Positions 21,473 to 32,596 of a stretch of DNA of 64,000 nucleotides are shown one piece after another. The stretch lies in the NCBI GenBank assembly GCA_047967505.1, contig CM106538.1. One strand, 5' to 3'. This DNA is from Dipteris shenzhenensis (taxonomy: Eukaryota > Polypodiophyta > Polypodiopsida > Gleicheniales). The notes under the pieces are model-generated. The model ran no database searches, had not been told where the DNA came from, and saw only the letters and a list, made by a program, of their open reading frames with translations. The first letter of the stretch is position 1, and the number at the start of each line of letters is the position of its first letter. The position numbers were made by a program, and so were the translations under genes.

Positions 21473-22016
21473 CCGAGACACTTGTATCTGACCACCGATA
21501 TTTTGCTTGCAGATTCAAGATTCAGAGACAAGCCTATAGTTTAGACATCCTAGCACCCTCGTTCAACTATGTTGATTGCAACTCTCGCATATTGACCTCA
21601 GACTCTGACACTCAGGGGGGTCACTATGTATAAACCCTCTATATCACGTGCGTTCAAGGCCTATATTTAAAATCCCTTATCTGTAAATTTTTTCATTAAT
21701 AAAATGTACCCCTTTTCTATACAAATCTGTAAATTTTTTCCAAAACTATTTTAAGTAGTCCCTTATGTATATTTATTTCTGTAAATTGTAGAAATAAAAA
21801 ATATCCTTCTGTTGAACTCATGTGATAGGGTTACATATGATGAGTGACCCCCCCGAGCTCTGACATCACGTGTACATGTGATGTAGTGTCCCTAAAAATA
21901 GAATCCATCATGTCCCCATATCCTTGTCATCATTTGGCACATCCGGGAGACTATAGTCTTGCTCAAAGTGTGAAGGTATATGGGCACCCTTTCCACCCTC
22001 CTCATCCTGTCTCAAG
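21473..22016 (-). pseudogene. CACTA exon 2, split by MITE-A (H, copy 1b)
   Basis: From the acceptor at 22,017 the frame reads DEEGGKGAHIPSHFEQDYSLPD and stops at a TGA before MMDSIF. After the MITE the rest of exon 2 (REL...NEGARMSKL) continues to a donor at 21,472 with further TAG stops. In E2 the same exon is joined without the first break. Confidence 0.75.
21611..21857. mobile_element. MITE-A, copy 2
   Basis: A 247-bp insertion with the same terminal inverted repeats as copy 1, flanked by CTCTGACA at 21,603-21,610 and 21,858-21,865. The empty site is present in the second segment copy at about 41,256-41,263, so this insertion happened after the duplication or was absent from the other lineage. 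Confidence 0.93.
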
Positions 22017-22104
22017 ATTTTGTATAAATATAAGATCTTGTCCCAAGGTTTCGTGTCATAATGGTATCCAATATTAATCACAAACTCAAATAGCATTGAC
22101 TTAC

Positions 22105-22380
22105 CGATGATCCATCACCACGTGCAACACCAACAATGGGTACTAGTTCGGACTCCTCCCTATACATCCGCAAGCGGCACATGACAATATGATGTTGATG
22201 TCGTACTTCTCGCTTGCAATGAGTGCAATGACAATACAACCTCTCCGTAAGCCACTCTAGGCTCTCGAGCATTGGCGCATCATCTGACAAGTTTCCACTC
22301 GTCCCTTTCATCTGCACACTTCCAAAATCACAACATGAGCTACAAGGAAATCTATTAAGATCCAAAAAATAGCCACCCAC
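22105..22380 (-). pseudogene. CACTA exon 1, uninterrupted copy
   Basis: The frame starts MGGYFLDLNRFPCSSC at 22,380 and runs 92 codons to a GTAAGT donor at 22,104. It contains the clustered residues C-H-C-T-H-C-K-R-E followed by RHQHHIVMCRLRMY, which suggests a zinc-binding N-terminal module. This copy is the uninterrupted form of the site into which E1/E2 inserted (between GTTGATG and TCGTAC at 22,200/22,201). Confidence 0.7.
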
Positions 22381-22420
22381 GAGCTCCTTTTCTCTCTTGT
22401 GACAATAAGTGCCCTGAACC

Positions 22421-22566
22421 GTCGCTATATAGCGATGGTTTGCCCTGAACTGTTGCTATAAGGCAACGCTTTGCCTTGTTCCGTCGCTGTATAGTGACGC
22501 TTTTTGGATAAACGCCGCTATATAGTGACTGACCAGCATTGCTATACAGTGACTGACCAGCGACGC
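22421..22566. repeat. internal palindrome cluster (H, copy 1b)
   Basis: Diverged CGCTATATAGCG palindromes about 30 bp apart, homologous to those at 14,148 but more eroded. One arm is lost near 22,455 (TTGCTATAAGGCAA). Confidence 0.75.
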
Positions 22567-23189
22567 TGAGGGCTTAAACCCAAACCCCCGCACGATGCCA
22601 TCTTTCACATGTCTATTGCAAGAAAAAAAAAATTCTCCTCCCACCTTATATTCGACGACCTCGCTTTCTGGCTCCTCTCTATTCCCCACTCCTCACCCCT
22701 ACCCAGCCCCTCTCCCAACACTTGTGCTCCTTTTCCACCCTTCTCCCTGTCTGCTTGTGTGAATTTTGAAAGAAAGTTTTTTAAGAAGGTGGGTCTCTTT
22801 AAACAATGTAGATTCATTTTTTATGAGATTTCATTTTGTGAGTGTTGAAGCATGTTTCTCCTTTTATTTCTAAGTCTATGTGCTAATTTTCATGGTTGAT
22901 TTTCAAAGCTTAAGGACAAAAAAAGAGATTTGGTGAAAGAAAGAAGACTCACCTCTTCTCTTTTTGGTATTTCTCTTCCTCCTCTTTCTCCTTGTTTGTA
23001 GGGTGATGCTTTCTCCTTGTTTGTAGGCATCTCCAAACTCATCCAATCCCTTTGAAAAGTTGCTCCTCCTTCCTCTAACTAGTTATCTGAAAAAATGGTA
23101 TGTTTTCTCTTTTTTGTAGGCCCGCCAGGACACGAAACACGGTTCGAGACTTTTCTCTTATGCATATGCTTTCCCTCATATGCATTGTG
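22567..23189 (-). other. CACTA leader / upstream region (H, copy 1b)
   Basis: Homologous to 14,310-14,929 with few changes. No conserved protein. Here the MITE-A of the first copy is absent, leaving the empty target site at about 23,190-23,197. Confidence 0.6.
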
Positions 23190-23640
23190 AGCAGGTGCAT
23201 ACTAATGAATTTCTCCATTTGCTCTTTGCTCATCTTTCTTTCAATCCCTTTTCCTTGAGGGACCTCGCGAATGGTGCGATCATCATCCTTGTTGTGCCAA
23301 GCTTGCGGCATATCAGGATCCGTGGATGCAAGAAACTCTGTGATATATACTAATGACTCTTGCACAAACCATCCCTCTACCATGCTTGCTTCCGGTCTTG
23401 CTCTTTGTCTTACAAACCCTTTTAAAGTTTTCATAAACCGCTCGAGAAAAAACATCCATCGATTATGAACGGTACCTGCTATAGCCACCTCATCAACTAT
23501 GTGCACAAGCAAGTGGACTTGAGTTGTCATAATGCTTGAGGGAAAGTGCTTCTCAAGCAAGCATATGGCTTCGATGGATTGCACCCTAGCCTTCTCGATG
23601 CTCGATATAGAGATCTCTTTTTGAGATATCCACCTATTTC
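23190..23640 (-). pseudogene. misplaced DUF4218 fragment (second occurrence)
   Basis: Same out-of-order junction as at 15,192: DUF4216 exon end and intron start followed by DUF4218. The open frame 23,075-23,584 includes LLVHIVDEVAIAGTVHNRWM and then runs into leader sequence, producing a chimeric frame without biological support. Confidence 0.75.
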
Positions 23641-24205
23641 ACATGTCCATGCATATGTAAGATATTTGAGATATCCACCTATTTCACATGTCCATTAAGA
23701 AAATACATAATGCGATTTGATAGTAAGCATACCTCACAATACTACAGATCTTGAATATAGCATTTCTAACATCTTCTTGTAAGCACCCTTTTATTGTAAT
23801 TGGAAGGATGAACTATCAAAGCAACAATGAAATCATGTCAACAATATAACATAATAATAATTACGCTAACACATCACTATTATCGGTACACTAATTCTAC
23901 TTAGAATACCTGTAAGACCTTGTGCCAATTACACTAATTCTCTTTTTGGTATTTCTCTTCCTCCTCTTTCTCCTTGTTTATAGACTTATGCTTTCTCCTT
24001 GTTTGTAGGCTTCTCTAAACTCATCCAATCCCTTTGAAAAGTTGCTTCTCCAAACTCCTCCTTCCTCTAACTAGTTATCTGAAAAAATGGTATGTTTTCT
24101 CTTTTTTGTAGGGCTAGGCCACAAAACACGGTTCGAGGCTTTTCTAGGTAAGAAAGTGCTTCCTATTTTTCCCTTTTGTTATTTTCGTTATTTGCATTGG
24201 CCTAC
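23641..24205. other. exon 5/intron remnants and leader copy
   Basis: Homologous to 15,643-16,198. No additional feature is seen. Confidence 0.6.
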
Positions 24206-24228
24206 AGCTAACGCCTTAAGCGTTAGCT
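24206..24228. repeat. conserved small hairpin
   Basis: Arms AGCTAACG and CGTTAGCT around CCTTAAG, identical to 16,199-16,221. Confidence 0.8.
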
Positions 24229-24239
24229 GGAGTGATCGG

Positions 24240-25340
24240 CATAGGCACCCTCTCTTTCCCTCTCTTCTCTTATTCCCTCTCTCTTTTTCTCTTATGCATA
24301 TGTTTTTCCTTCTCTTATGCTTATGCTCTTTTCCCCTTTTCTTTTTCCCTTCTTTCAATCGCTTTTCCCCTCTTCCTTCTCTTATTTTCCACTCTTTTTT
24401 CCTCTCTTTTTCTCCTCTTTTTTTAAGCTCATAAGCACAATCTTATGCTTTCTCTCTTTTTCTCTTATGCTTATATGCTCATGCATAAGCATAAGCATAT
24501 GTTGTCTTTCTTTTTCTCTTATGCTTATGCTCTTTTTCCCTCTTCCTTCTCTTATGCTTATGCTCTTTTCCTCTCTTCTTTTCCCCCTCTTCCTTCTCTT
24601 CTTTTTTCCTCTTCTTTTTCCCCTCTTTCAATCTCTTTTCCCCTCTTCCTTCTCTTATGCCTATGCTCTTTTCCCCTCTTTCAATCTCTTTTCCCCTCTT
24701 TCGATCTCTTTTCCCCTCTTCCTAAAGTCTCTTATGCTTATGCTCTTTTCCTCTCTTCTTTTTCCCCTCTTTCGATGTCTTTTCCTCTCTTCCTTCTCTC
24801 ATGCTTATGCTCTTTTCCTCTCTTCTTTTTCCCCTTTTTCGATCTCTTTTCCCCTTCTCCTTCTCTTTTTTTTCCCCCTTCTTTTTCCCCTCTTTCAATC
24901 TCTTTTTCCCTCTTCCTTATGCTTATGCTTATGCATGAGCATATGTCTCCTCCTTCTTCTCTTCTTTTCCTTCTCTAATGCTTATGCTTATGCATGGGCA
25001 TATGTCTTCTTCTTCTTCTCCTTCTCCTTCTCCTTTCCTTCTCTTCTTTTTCCCTCTCTTTCTCTCTTCTTTTCATAAGTATATGCCTATGCCTATGCCT
25101 ATGCTTATGCTTATGCTTATGCATGAGCATATGCTCATATGCTTATGTATAAGCATAAGCACATGCTTTCTCTCTTTTTTCTCTTATGCATATGTGGTTC
25201 TTTTTCCCTCTTTCAATCTCTTTTTTCCTTTTCTTTCTCTTCTTTTCCCCTCTCCTTCTCTTATGCTTGTCCTTCTCTTTTGCTTCTCTTATGCTTCTCC
25301 ATCTCTTATGCATATGCTTTCCCTCATATGCTTTTCGCTT
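24240..25340 (+). repeat. pyrimidine-rich tract with GCTTATGC words
   Basis: Nearly identical to 16,240-17,345, with small length changes in the CTTCTC runs. Confidence 0.9.
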
Positions 25341-25413
25341 CTTACTTGCTCTTGTTTTCTGTATTTTGTTTTCGTATTTGTGTCTACGTTTGTCCAATCC
25401 CCCCAAATTGGAT

Positions 25414-25676
25414 ATGGGATCACGTCGCACGTTCAACGAGTACAAAAACCCTCATAGGAGGAGACATCATGATCTCTATTCTCCATAGGACTTTGATTCC
25501 ACTCAGGCGACACCTCAAGGGCCTACCCTTGTGACTACCCCTAGCTCGACTCCTCTCGGACATAGCACTGTAACTACCCCTTGATGATCATAGGGGAGTG
25601 GTTCCTACTAGCCCTCATGACTTCATTCATTCCATATTGTGTACATGAGATGGCAATGCTTTATTCCACTCCCTTG
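25414..25676 (+). pseudogene. Transposase_24-type gene, 5' exon only (H, copy 1b)
   Basis: ATG at 25,414, reading MGSRRTFNEYKNP with the same internal TAG as copy 1a. The homology to copy 1a stops after CACTCCCTTGAT at about 25,676. Confidence 0.7.
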
Positions 25677-25952
25677 ATTGTGAGGAAGGCAGGTGTACTT
25701 TGTGTGGTGACTTTGCTAGAGTGCCACGAGTTTACTTGATACTTGTGATGTGCAGATGGTTCGTTGGCAACAGTATGAGTACAATACCCTAACATTAGAT
25801 GGTGGTGCACAGTCGAGGAGGTTGCAGCTTGTGGGGAAGGAGACACCACGTGTTGTATTCATTGACAATTTTCGAGGGAAGCTATACTGCTACATACGCC
25901 ACTCGCACACTGTGAAGTGGGAGGATCATCAGTTGCGTGCATGTTTGAGGAC

Positions 25953-25957
25953 ATTTC
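25953..25957. repeat. LTR element target site duplication, left
   Basis: ATTTC directly precedes the 5' LTR and is repeated at 28,876-28,880 directly after the 3' LTR. Confidence 0.93.
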
Positions 25958-26306
25958 TGTTGAGAGATATGGTGCCATGAGCACACAGATTAAAGGGCTA
26001 AGGTATGGTATAAGAAAGAATTAAAGTAGCCACCCCAGGATGTGGACTACATGATGTGGAGATGTGGATTGAGGATATCCACAAGGAGAGATGTGGATGA
26101 GAGGATCACACATGTGTTGACTATTCAAAGGGCACTCTCTATATAAGAGGCCTATCATGTATGGTTGAGAATAGCACATTTGGAATAGATTGAGTGTTTC
26201 ATACTTACCGTCTCTCTCCCCATGGCTTTCCGTATTTGGTTTGATCCTCTGTGATCTTTATGCTCATTAAGTGATAGATTAGGCTAGTACAATCCACACT
26301 TTGTTA
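25958..26306 (+). repeat. 5' LTR
   Basis: 349 bp, starting TGTTGAGAG and ending TTTGTTA; followed at once by the primer-binding site. Confidence 0.95.
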
Positions 26307-26318
26307 TGGTATCAGAGC
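26307..26318 (+). promoter_or_regulatory. primer-binding site (initiator tRNA-Met)
   Basis: TGGTATCAGAGC, directly adjacent to the 5' LTR. Confidence 0.94.
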
Positions 26319-28391
26319 TTAGGTCTAGTCTCCTAGATCCATTATAGGCACACCTTAGGAAGCTTATGTTTTCTCTTAGATTAGTTCTAGTTTTAGATTA
26401 AGCGTTATCTTCCATGGTGGAGAGAATTTCAGTTTGTTTTGGGAAACTTCCACTCATTGAGAGAGCTTAAGAGCAACAGTGAGCACGAGTGACTTCTTTA
26501 GCAATGACTGTCTCCAATAGTAGCTCGCAATACTCCTACTCATCCTCAGTAGCCCATACGAGAAAGCAACTCATGTGCAGCCCGGCGCCATAGCTGAGCT
26601 CCTCCAACAAAGCTGCGCAACAACTCAGAGCTGCAAACAGCAGCCACAACAAGCTTCATAAAGTCCCAACGACGCATGCACACACAACATCTAAACGACA
26701 GGTAGCAAAGGCTAATAGCAGTGAGCACAAGCATCGACCTAGATGCAGTCGACTCCAACAAGCTAAGGGCCTAGCAACTACACCGACCAGCAACCATCGT
26801 GGCTTGACCAAAACAGTGTTGACAACACTTCTACAACCGGCTGCAATGGACTCCATCAAACGGCAACTTAAGTAGAGCTCACAAGAGGTGACCAGCACCA
26901 GCAGCCTCTCAGTTCTGACCAGTGACTCCATAGACGGCACTACCAATGAGTTGGCCTCCAACAAGCACCCAATCAACTCACAGGCCAAGCTTTAACGACT
27001 CCATCTCTTGCATAGTCAGATCGTGCATAGCAGCTTCAAATAGCCAGTGGCTTTTCCCACTGTGACTCCACGGCAAGTGCCTAGCACATCAACTCTAGAC
27101 CATCAACCGCTCCCGCAACAATGTTCTGCATCAAGGAACGTCTACAAAGCAAAAGCCTCAAGACGAGGCAACAGACTATTTAAGAGACCCGACTCCCACG
27201 GTACGCAGCCCGCTCTCACTCCATGCAAATCAAGCCTTCCCTAACCCGAAGGCAACCGACGAGCGATCTCCCTTAACACTGCTAGTGGCAAGCTCTCAAG
27301 AGGCTCGACCAGTGTATTAAGGAGAGCAGCTTCTTCGCTCCAATAGCGAGAGCTAGAGTTCGTTCGGCGAGCAAGTTCCATGCAATACAATGAGCCAATA
27401 GTTCTGTCAGCAACTTCTTGCAAATGCATCTCCAACATAGCCTCTCAACGGACTACCAACCTCCAAGCTGCAACGATCCTTGCTCACAGCAAGACGGCTC
27501 CTACCTTCAATGCTGCTCGACAACCCATGCTGCATGATCGTCAACACACCCCTTCACAGTCGCACTCGCTCCTCACAGCACCTTGCTAAGCATCACATCG
27601 AGCGAGAAGAAGACGCAGCAGAGGGAGAGAAATGGAATGCCCACAACCAGACATGGAGATAAGGATAGGCTTGGTTAGTGAGGCTTGGTCAGTAATTGGC
27701 CAAGTGGAAATGCCACATGGCATATAGGTGTAGTTAAGTGAAGTTTATGGTTAGGTTTGTTTAAACTTTGGGTTAACTCATTTAGTTAAGAGTATGCCAC
27801 ATGGCTAAATCAAAGTCTGGTTAACTTAACCCACCATGGCTAGAGTTAGGGTTAGTTATGCCACATCAGCATGCACAGTCAGCAGTGCCACCAAGGCAGT
27901 AACCTCTTGCTAAGCACAGTAGTGTGAGTGCAGCATGTGAATCCCCGTGACACATCATCAAAGGCCCCTCTTCTTCATCAAAACTTCGATAAGCCGTAGC
28001 TTCCAATCCAGGAGGAATCTGGACACGCTCCAAAAAGGAAAAATGATCGTCTTTTCGATCTCTACACATCCAATATTGAAAGAAATCAATTGGTAAGACC
28101 TTTGCAACAAATGAAAAAGCAACGCATGAATGCAGAAAGCATGCCAAAAGCACAAGTACATGAGATGACCATAGCAGGAAGCATGGCATCCACACACAAA
28201 GCATTAAGGCACATGGAATAACAAAGCATCATGCATGAAGCTACACCAAACAAAGAAGCAAACGAGTCGTCATCAAGCCATGAGCCAAAAGGTGACATGA
28301 ATGGAATGTATTAAGAAACCAAAACCTTGCCAACCTTGCCTATATTTTTGTAAATCAAGCCTGACCACCTGAGAGTAGCTATGAAAGCACC

Positions 28392-28526
28392 CAGGGGAGG
28401 TATTGACATGTAGAAGCCACACTTGACCACCTTAAGTAGTAGTGCATGCGCTAAGGGGAGGTGATGGAATGTAACTCACATCTAACCACCTTGCAGTAGC
28501 CAAAGGATCATGGCACCAAGGGGAGG
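28392..28526 (+). promoter_or_regulatory. three tandem polypurine-tract-like motifs
   Basis: AGGGGAGGT-type motifs at about 28,392, 28,453 and 28,518, the last abutting the 3' LTR. Same arrangement as copy 1. Confidence 0.75.
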
Positions 28527-28875
28527 TGTTGAGAGATATGGTGCCATGAGCACATAGATTAAAGGGCTAAGGTATGGTATAAGAAAGAATTAAAGTACCC
28601 ACCCTAGGATGTGGACTACATGATGTGGAGATGTGGATTGAGGATATCCACAAGGAGAGATGTGGATGAGAGGATCACACATGTGTTGACTATTCAAAGG
28701 GCACTCTCTATATAAGAGGCCTATCATGTATGGTTGAGAATAGCACATTTGGAATAGATTGAGTGTTTCATACTTACCGTCTCTCTCCCCATGGCTTTCC
28801 ATATTTGGTTTGATCCTCCGTGATTTTTATGCTCATTAAGTGATAGATTAGGCTAGTACAATCCACACTTTGTTA
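28527..28875 (+). repeat. 3' LTR
   Basis: 349 bp, same ends as the 5' LTR, followed by the target duplication ATTTC at 28,876-28,880. Confidence 0.95.
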
Positions 28876-30044
28876 ATTTCCTATAGGGTTGGTTGTCTCA
28901 GTGGTGGAATTATACCTTTGCACCACAGCATGAGATCCAATCGAAGTATTATTTCTCCGAACAGGTGACGCATGATTGAGTTATTGGTTTTTTTATGGCC
29001 TCATTATATTGAATTATTTCAGTAGTCGTATTTTTTTTCAATGCCATATTGCAGGTTGCTATATTTGTGCACATTAGCTATCGTCATGCGCAGGCTCATG
29101 TGGATGGCATTGATAGCACCATGGACTCACCCGTCATTGTGCGAGAGTATCACTTCTACATTAGTGATGATCGATCGCATGATGCCCATTTTGTGCAGCA
29201 TTGCTTCATGTTGCATGATAGTTTCTTGAGGGATCATGGTGTCACATGGCAGGGGCACTGGATCTGGCTAGACGGATGTGGTGGTCAGTTTAAATCTGCT
29301 AGACAGTTTTATTGGTTCTGCAAATAGCACTGTGAGATAGGCATTTCAATCACATGGAGCTACTTTGAGATAGGGCACAATAAGGGAGAGCATGATGGTG
29401 CGGGTGCTTGCATGAAGCGTGCTTTGCGTCGATACCAATTGCGTCATAGTGCCGATCGCTTCAAGGATGCACATGATGTGGTGCGGTGGTGCAGCCATCA
29501 CTTATCCACTAGTGCTATCTCCTCGTTTCAGTCGCGTGACGATAGGGTGGTGAGCCGGTATGTTTGGTGCATGGACATTGGGAGTTTTAATCAGTCTAGG
29601 CCTTTTGATTGTCATTCAGTGTCTGGCACTCTTGATTTCCATTCCATCAGGAGCAAAGGTGAGTCTCACCCGACAATCTTTTCTCGACGGTTTGCATGTT
29701 TCTTCTCCGCATGCATTGATGATGACTCGAGAGGGTTCACCATGATACCATGGGCCGATCCATGGGCACGGCGAGTGCTTTCTCCCTTCCAGCCTTGGGG
29801 GGAGGTACATGATGATCAGGATGCGGGATTCAGTTCCTCTAGAGATTATGACCATCTTACAGATACGTTGTGTATTGGTGATATCTTCGCGGTCATTGCT
29901 TCGGAGGGCAATCAGGAGGGTGTGGATTATTACTTGTTGAGATGCTCTATGGCAAAGAGTGTGCTGAATGAGGATACAGTGGATGGGCATGGGATGCACT
30001 TCGATGCTCATAGCATGATCGTAGGTGGCCACTATTTTCAGTAG

Positions 30045-30453
30045 ATACAGAGGCGTGGTCGTTAAATTGAGTTCCAAGAGTACATGGCAGATCAGGAGGC
30101 ATACTGCATGTATTCTAGCACATTACATATCATAGTTTTGGGATCATCAGTTGATCAGATAGATTTTTCTTGGGTATCACTAGTTGATTACATATTTTTG
30201 TATTCGATATGTATAGGCTCACTGTGTGACCGTACCATTGTAATTTTCATGGACTCATATTTTGTATTTCACTATGATGGTTTTATACACATTCATACAC
30301 ATCATTGTATTAGATTCTATTTTATACATGATGTCCATTGTCTTCTCAATGGGATTTGTTATTTCTGTAAAACAAAAAATTGTTTATTAGTAGTTATGTT
30401 GTAATTGTGTTTTGTGCTTTAGGACATTTTAAAAATGTGACTAAGAAAATTCG
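30045..30453. other. 3' flank of gene G, AT-rich
   Basis: Homologous to 4137-4545. No gene is seen. Confidence 0.5.
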
Positions 30454-32596
30454 TGCACGTACTAACCAAATACACATGTGGACTTATTTGTTGGGGATGA
30501 AACTCCGCATGGCTCTTAAGGTACCCTAGACCTACATCCATGCAAGATCTGGTCTCCAAATGATTTGGTATGTGCCACATGGAAGGTATAATGCATACAT
30601 TTTTACAAGCACTCCCTACTAGTGACTATGTATGGAAAATGGTGCACAAACTAACCAAATACACATGTGGACTTATCTATTGGGGATAAACTTTGCACGG
30701 CTCTTAGGCTACCCTAGACCTACATCCATGCAAGATTTGGTCTCCAATTAATTTGGTATGTGCCACCTGGAAGGTATAATGCGTACATTTCTGCAAGCAC
30801 TCCCTACTAGTGACTACATATGGAAAATGGCGCACGTACTAACCAAATATGCATGTGGACTTATTTGTTGGAGATGAAACTTTGCACCACTCTTAGGCTA
30901 CCTTAGACCTACATCCATGCAAGATTTGATCTCCAATTAATTTGATATGTGCCACGTGGAAGGAATAATGCGTACATTTTTGCAAGCACTCCCTACTAGT
31001 GACTACATATGGAAAATGGCGCACGTACTAACCAAATATACATGTGGACTTATTTGTTGGAGATGAAACTTTGCACCACTCTTAGGCTACCTTAGACCTA
31101 CATCCATGCAAGATTTGGTCTCCAACTGATTTGGTATGTGCCACGTGGAAGGTATAATGCATACATTTTTGCATGCACTCACTACTAGTGATGACTACGT
31201 ATGAAAAATGGCGCACGTACTAAACAAATACGCATGTGGACTCATTTGTTGGGGATGAAACTTTGCACGGCTCTTAGGCTACCCTAGACCTACATCCATG
31301 CAAGATTTGGTCTCCAAAAGATTTGGTATGTGCCACATGGAAGGTAGAATGCGTACATTTTTACAATCCCTACTAGTGACTATATATGAAAAATGAAGCA
31401 TGCACTAACCAAATACGCATGTGGACCTATCTGTTGGGGATGAAACTTTGCACAGCTCTTAGGCTACCCTAGACCTACATCCATGCAAGATTTGGTCTCT
31501 AACTGATTTGGTATGTGCCACATGGAAGGTATAATGTGTACATTTTTACAATCCCTACTAGTGACAGCTATGTATGAAAAAAGGCACATGTACTAACCAA
31601 ATACGCATGTGGACTTATCTGTTGGAAATGAAACTTTGCATGGCTCTTACGCTACCCTAGACCTACATCCATGCAAGATTTGGTCTCCAACTGATTTAGT
31701 ATGTGCCACGTGGAAGGTATAATGTGTACATTTTTACAATCCCTACTGGTAACTACGTATAAAAAATGGTGCACATACTAACCAAATACGCATCTGGACT
31801 TATCTATTGGGGATGAAACTTTGCCTAGCACTTAGGCTACCTTAGACCTACATCCTTGCAAGATTTCATCTCCAAATGATTTGGTATGTACCACGTGGAA
31901 GGTATAATGCATACATTTTTACATGCACTCACTACTAGTGATGACTACGTATGAAAAATGGCGCACGTACTAACCAAATACACATGTGGACTTATTTGTT
32001 GGGGACGAAACTTTGCACGGCTCTTAGGCTACCCTAGACCTACATCGATGCAAGATTTGGTCTCCAACTGATTTGGCATGTGCCATGTGGAAGGTTTAAT
32101 GTGTACATTTTTACAATCCCTACTAGTGACTACGTATGAAAAATAGCGCATGCACTCACCAAATATGCATGTGGACTTATCTGTTGGGGATGAAACTTTG
32201 CACGGCTCTTAGGCTACCCTAGCTCTTCATCTATGCAAGATTTGGTCTCCAACTGATTTGGTATGTGCCACGTGGAAGGTATAATGTGTACATTTTTACA
32301 ATCCCTACTAGTAACTACGATGACGACTACGTATGAAAAATGGCCCACGTACTAACCAAATACGCATGTGGACTTATCTGTTGGGGATGAAACTTTGCAT
32401 GGCTCTTAGGCTACCCTAGACATACATCCATGCGAGATTTGGTTACCAATCGATTTCGTATGTCCCGTGTGGAAGGTATAATGCATACATTTTTGCATGC
32501 ACTCCCTACTAGTGACTACATATGAAAAATGGCAAACATACTAACCAAATACGCCGATGGACTTATCTGTTGTGCATGAAACTTTGCATAGCTCTT
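30454..32596 (+). repeat. satellite array, second copy
   Basis: The same roughly 12 units of about 188 bp in the same order as 4546-6688. Units at equal positions in the two arrays are far more alike than neighbouring units, so the array was copied whole and has not been homogenised since. Confidence 0.92.

Larger units (their letters stand above)
161..25676. repeat. segmental duplication, copy 1
   Basis: Positions 161-12,240 reappear in the same order at about 26,125-38,110 with an offset near 25,900 bp, and 18,190-21,600 reappears at 38,090-41,260. The copies differ by scattered substitutions, microsatellite length and a few insertions. Copy 1 additionally contains an internal repeat of the CACTA part (11,750-17,736 against 17,737 onward). 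The right junction with copy 2 is at about 25,677, where a truncated Transposase_24 gene meets the gene G intron. Confidence 0.85.
17737..25676 (-). mobile_element. CACTA element H, second copy
   Basis: This repeats the H structure but lacks its own 3' terminus: it begins within the sequence downstream of exon 8 (matching 11,740). It retains the acidic exon, DUF4216, DUF4218, part of tnp2 exon 3, exon 2 split by MITE-A, a complete exon 1, palindromes, leader, misplaced DUF4218, pyrimidine tract and the 5' exon of the Transposase_24 gene. The right end at about 25,676 is the duplication junction. Confidence 0.78.
25958..28875 (+). mobile_element. non-autonomous LTR retrotransposon, copy 2 (complete)
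   Basis: A complete 2,918-bp element: 349-bp LTRs, initiator tRNA-Met primer site, 2.2-kb internal region without retroviral-type proteins, three tandem polypurine motifs, and a perfect 5-bp target duplication. The two LTRs differ at roughly half a dozen positions by eye, so it is moderately young and older than the segmental duplication. Its small size and lack of genes place it with TRIM/LARD-like non-autonomous elements, between the usual sizes of those classes. Confidence 0.93.
25756..30044 (+). pseudogene. transposase-like gene G, copy 2, split by an LTR element
   Basis: Exons are seen at about 25,756-25,957 (after a TGTGCAG acceptor; it reads MVRWQQYEYNTLTLDGG... to the basic LRACLRTF), 28,881-28,964 and 29,055-30,044. 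The LTR element lies between the first two, within what was one exon. The long exon has the DGCGGQFK motif and, about 30 residues on, GHNKGEHDGAGA, in which Asp of copy 1 is Asn. A TAG at 29,325-29,327 replaces the Trp codon of copy 1, while the copy 1 stop (3183) is CAG here. Neither copy is intact, but each is open where the other is broken. Upstream exons are cut off by the duplication junction at 25,677. Function unknown; a mobile-element enzyme is my best guess. Confidence 0.6.
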
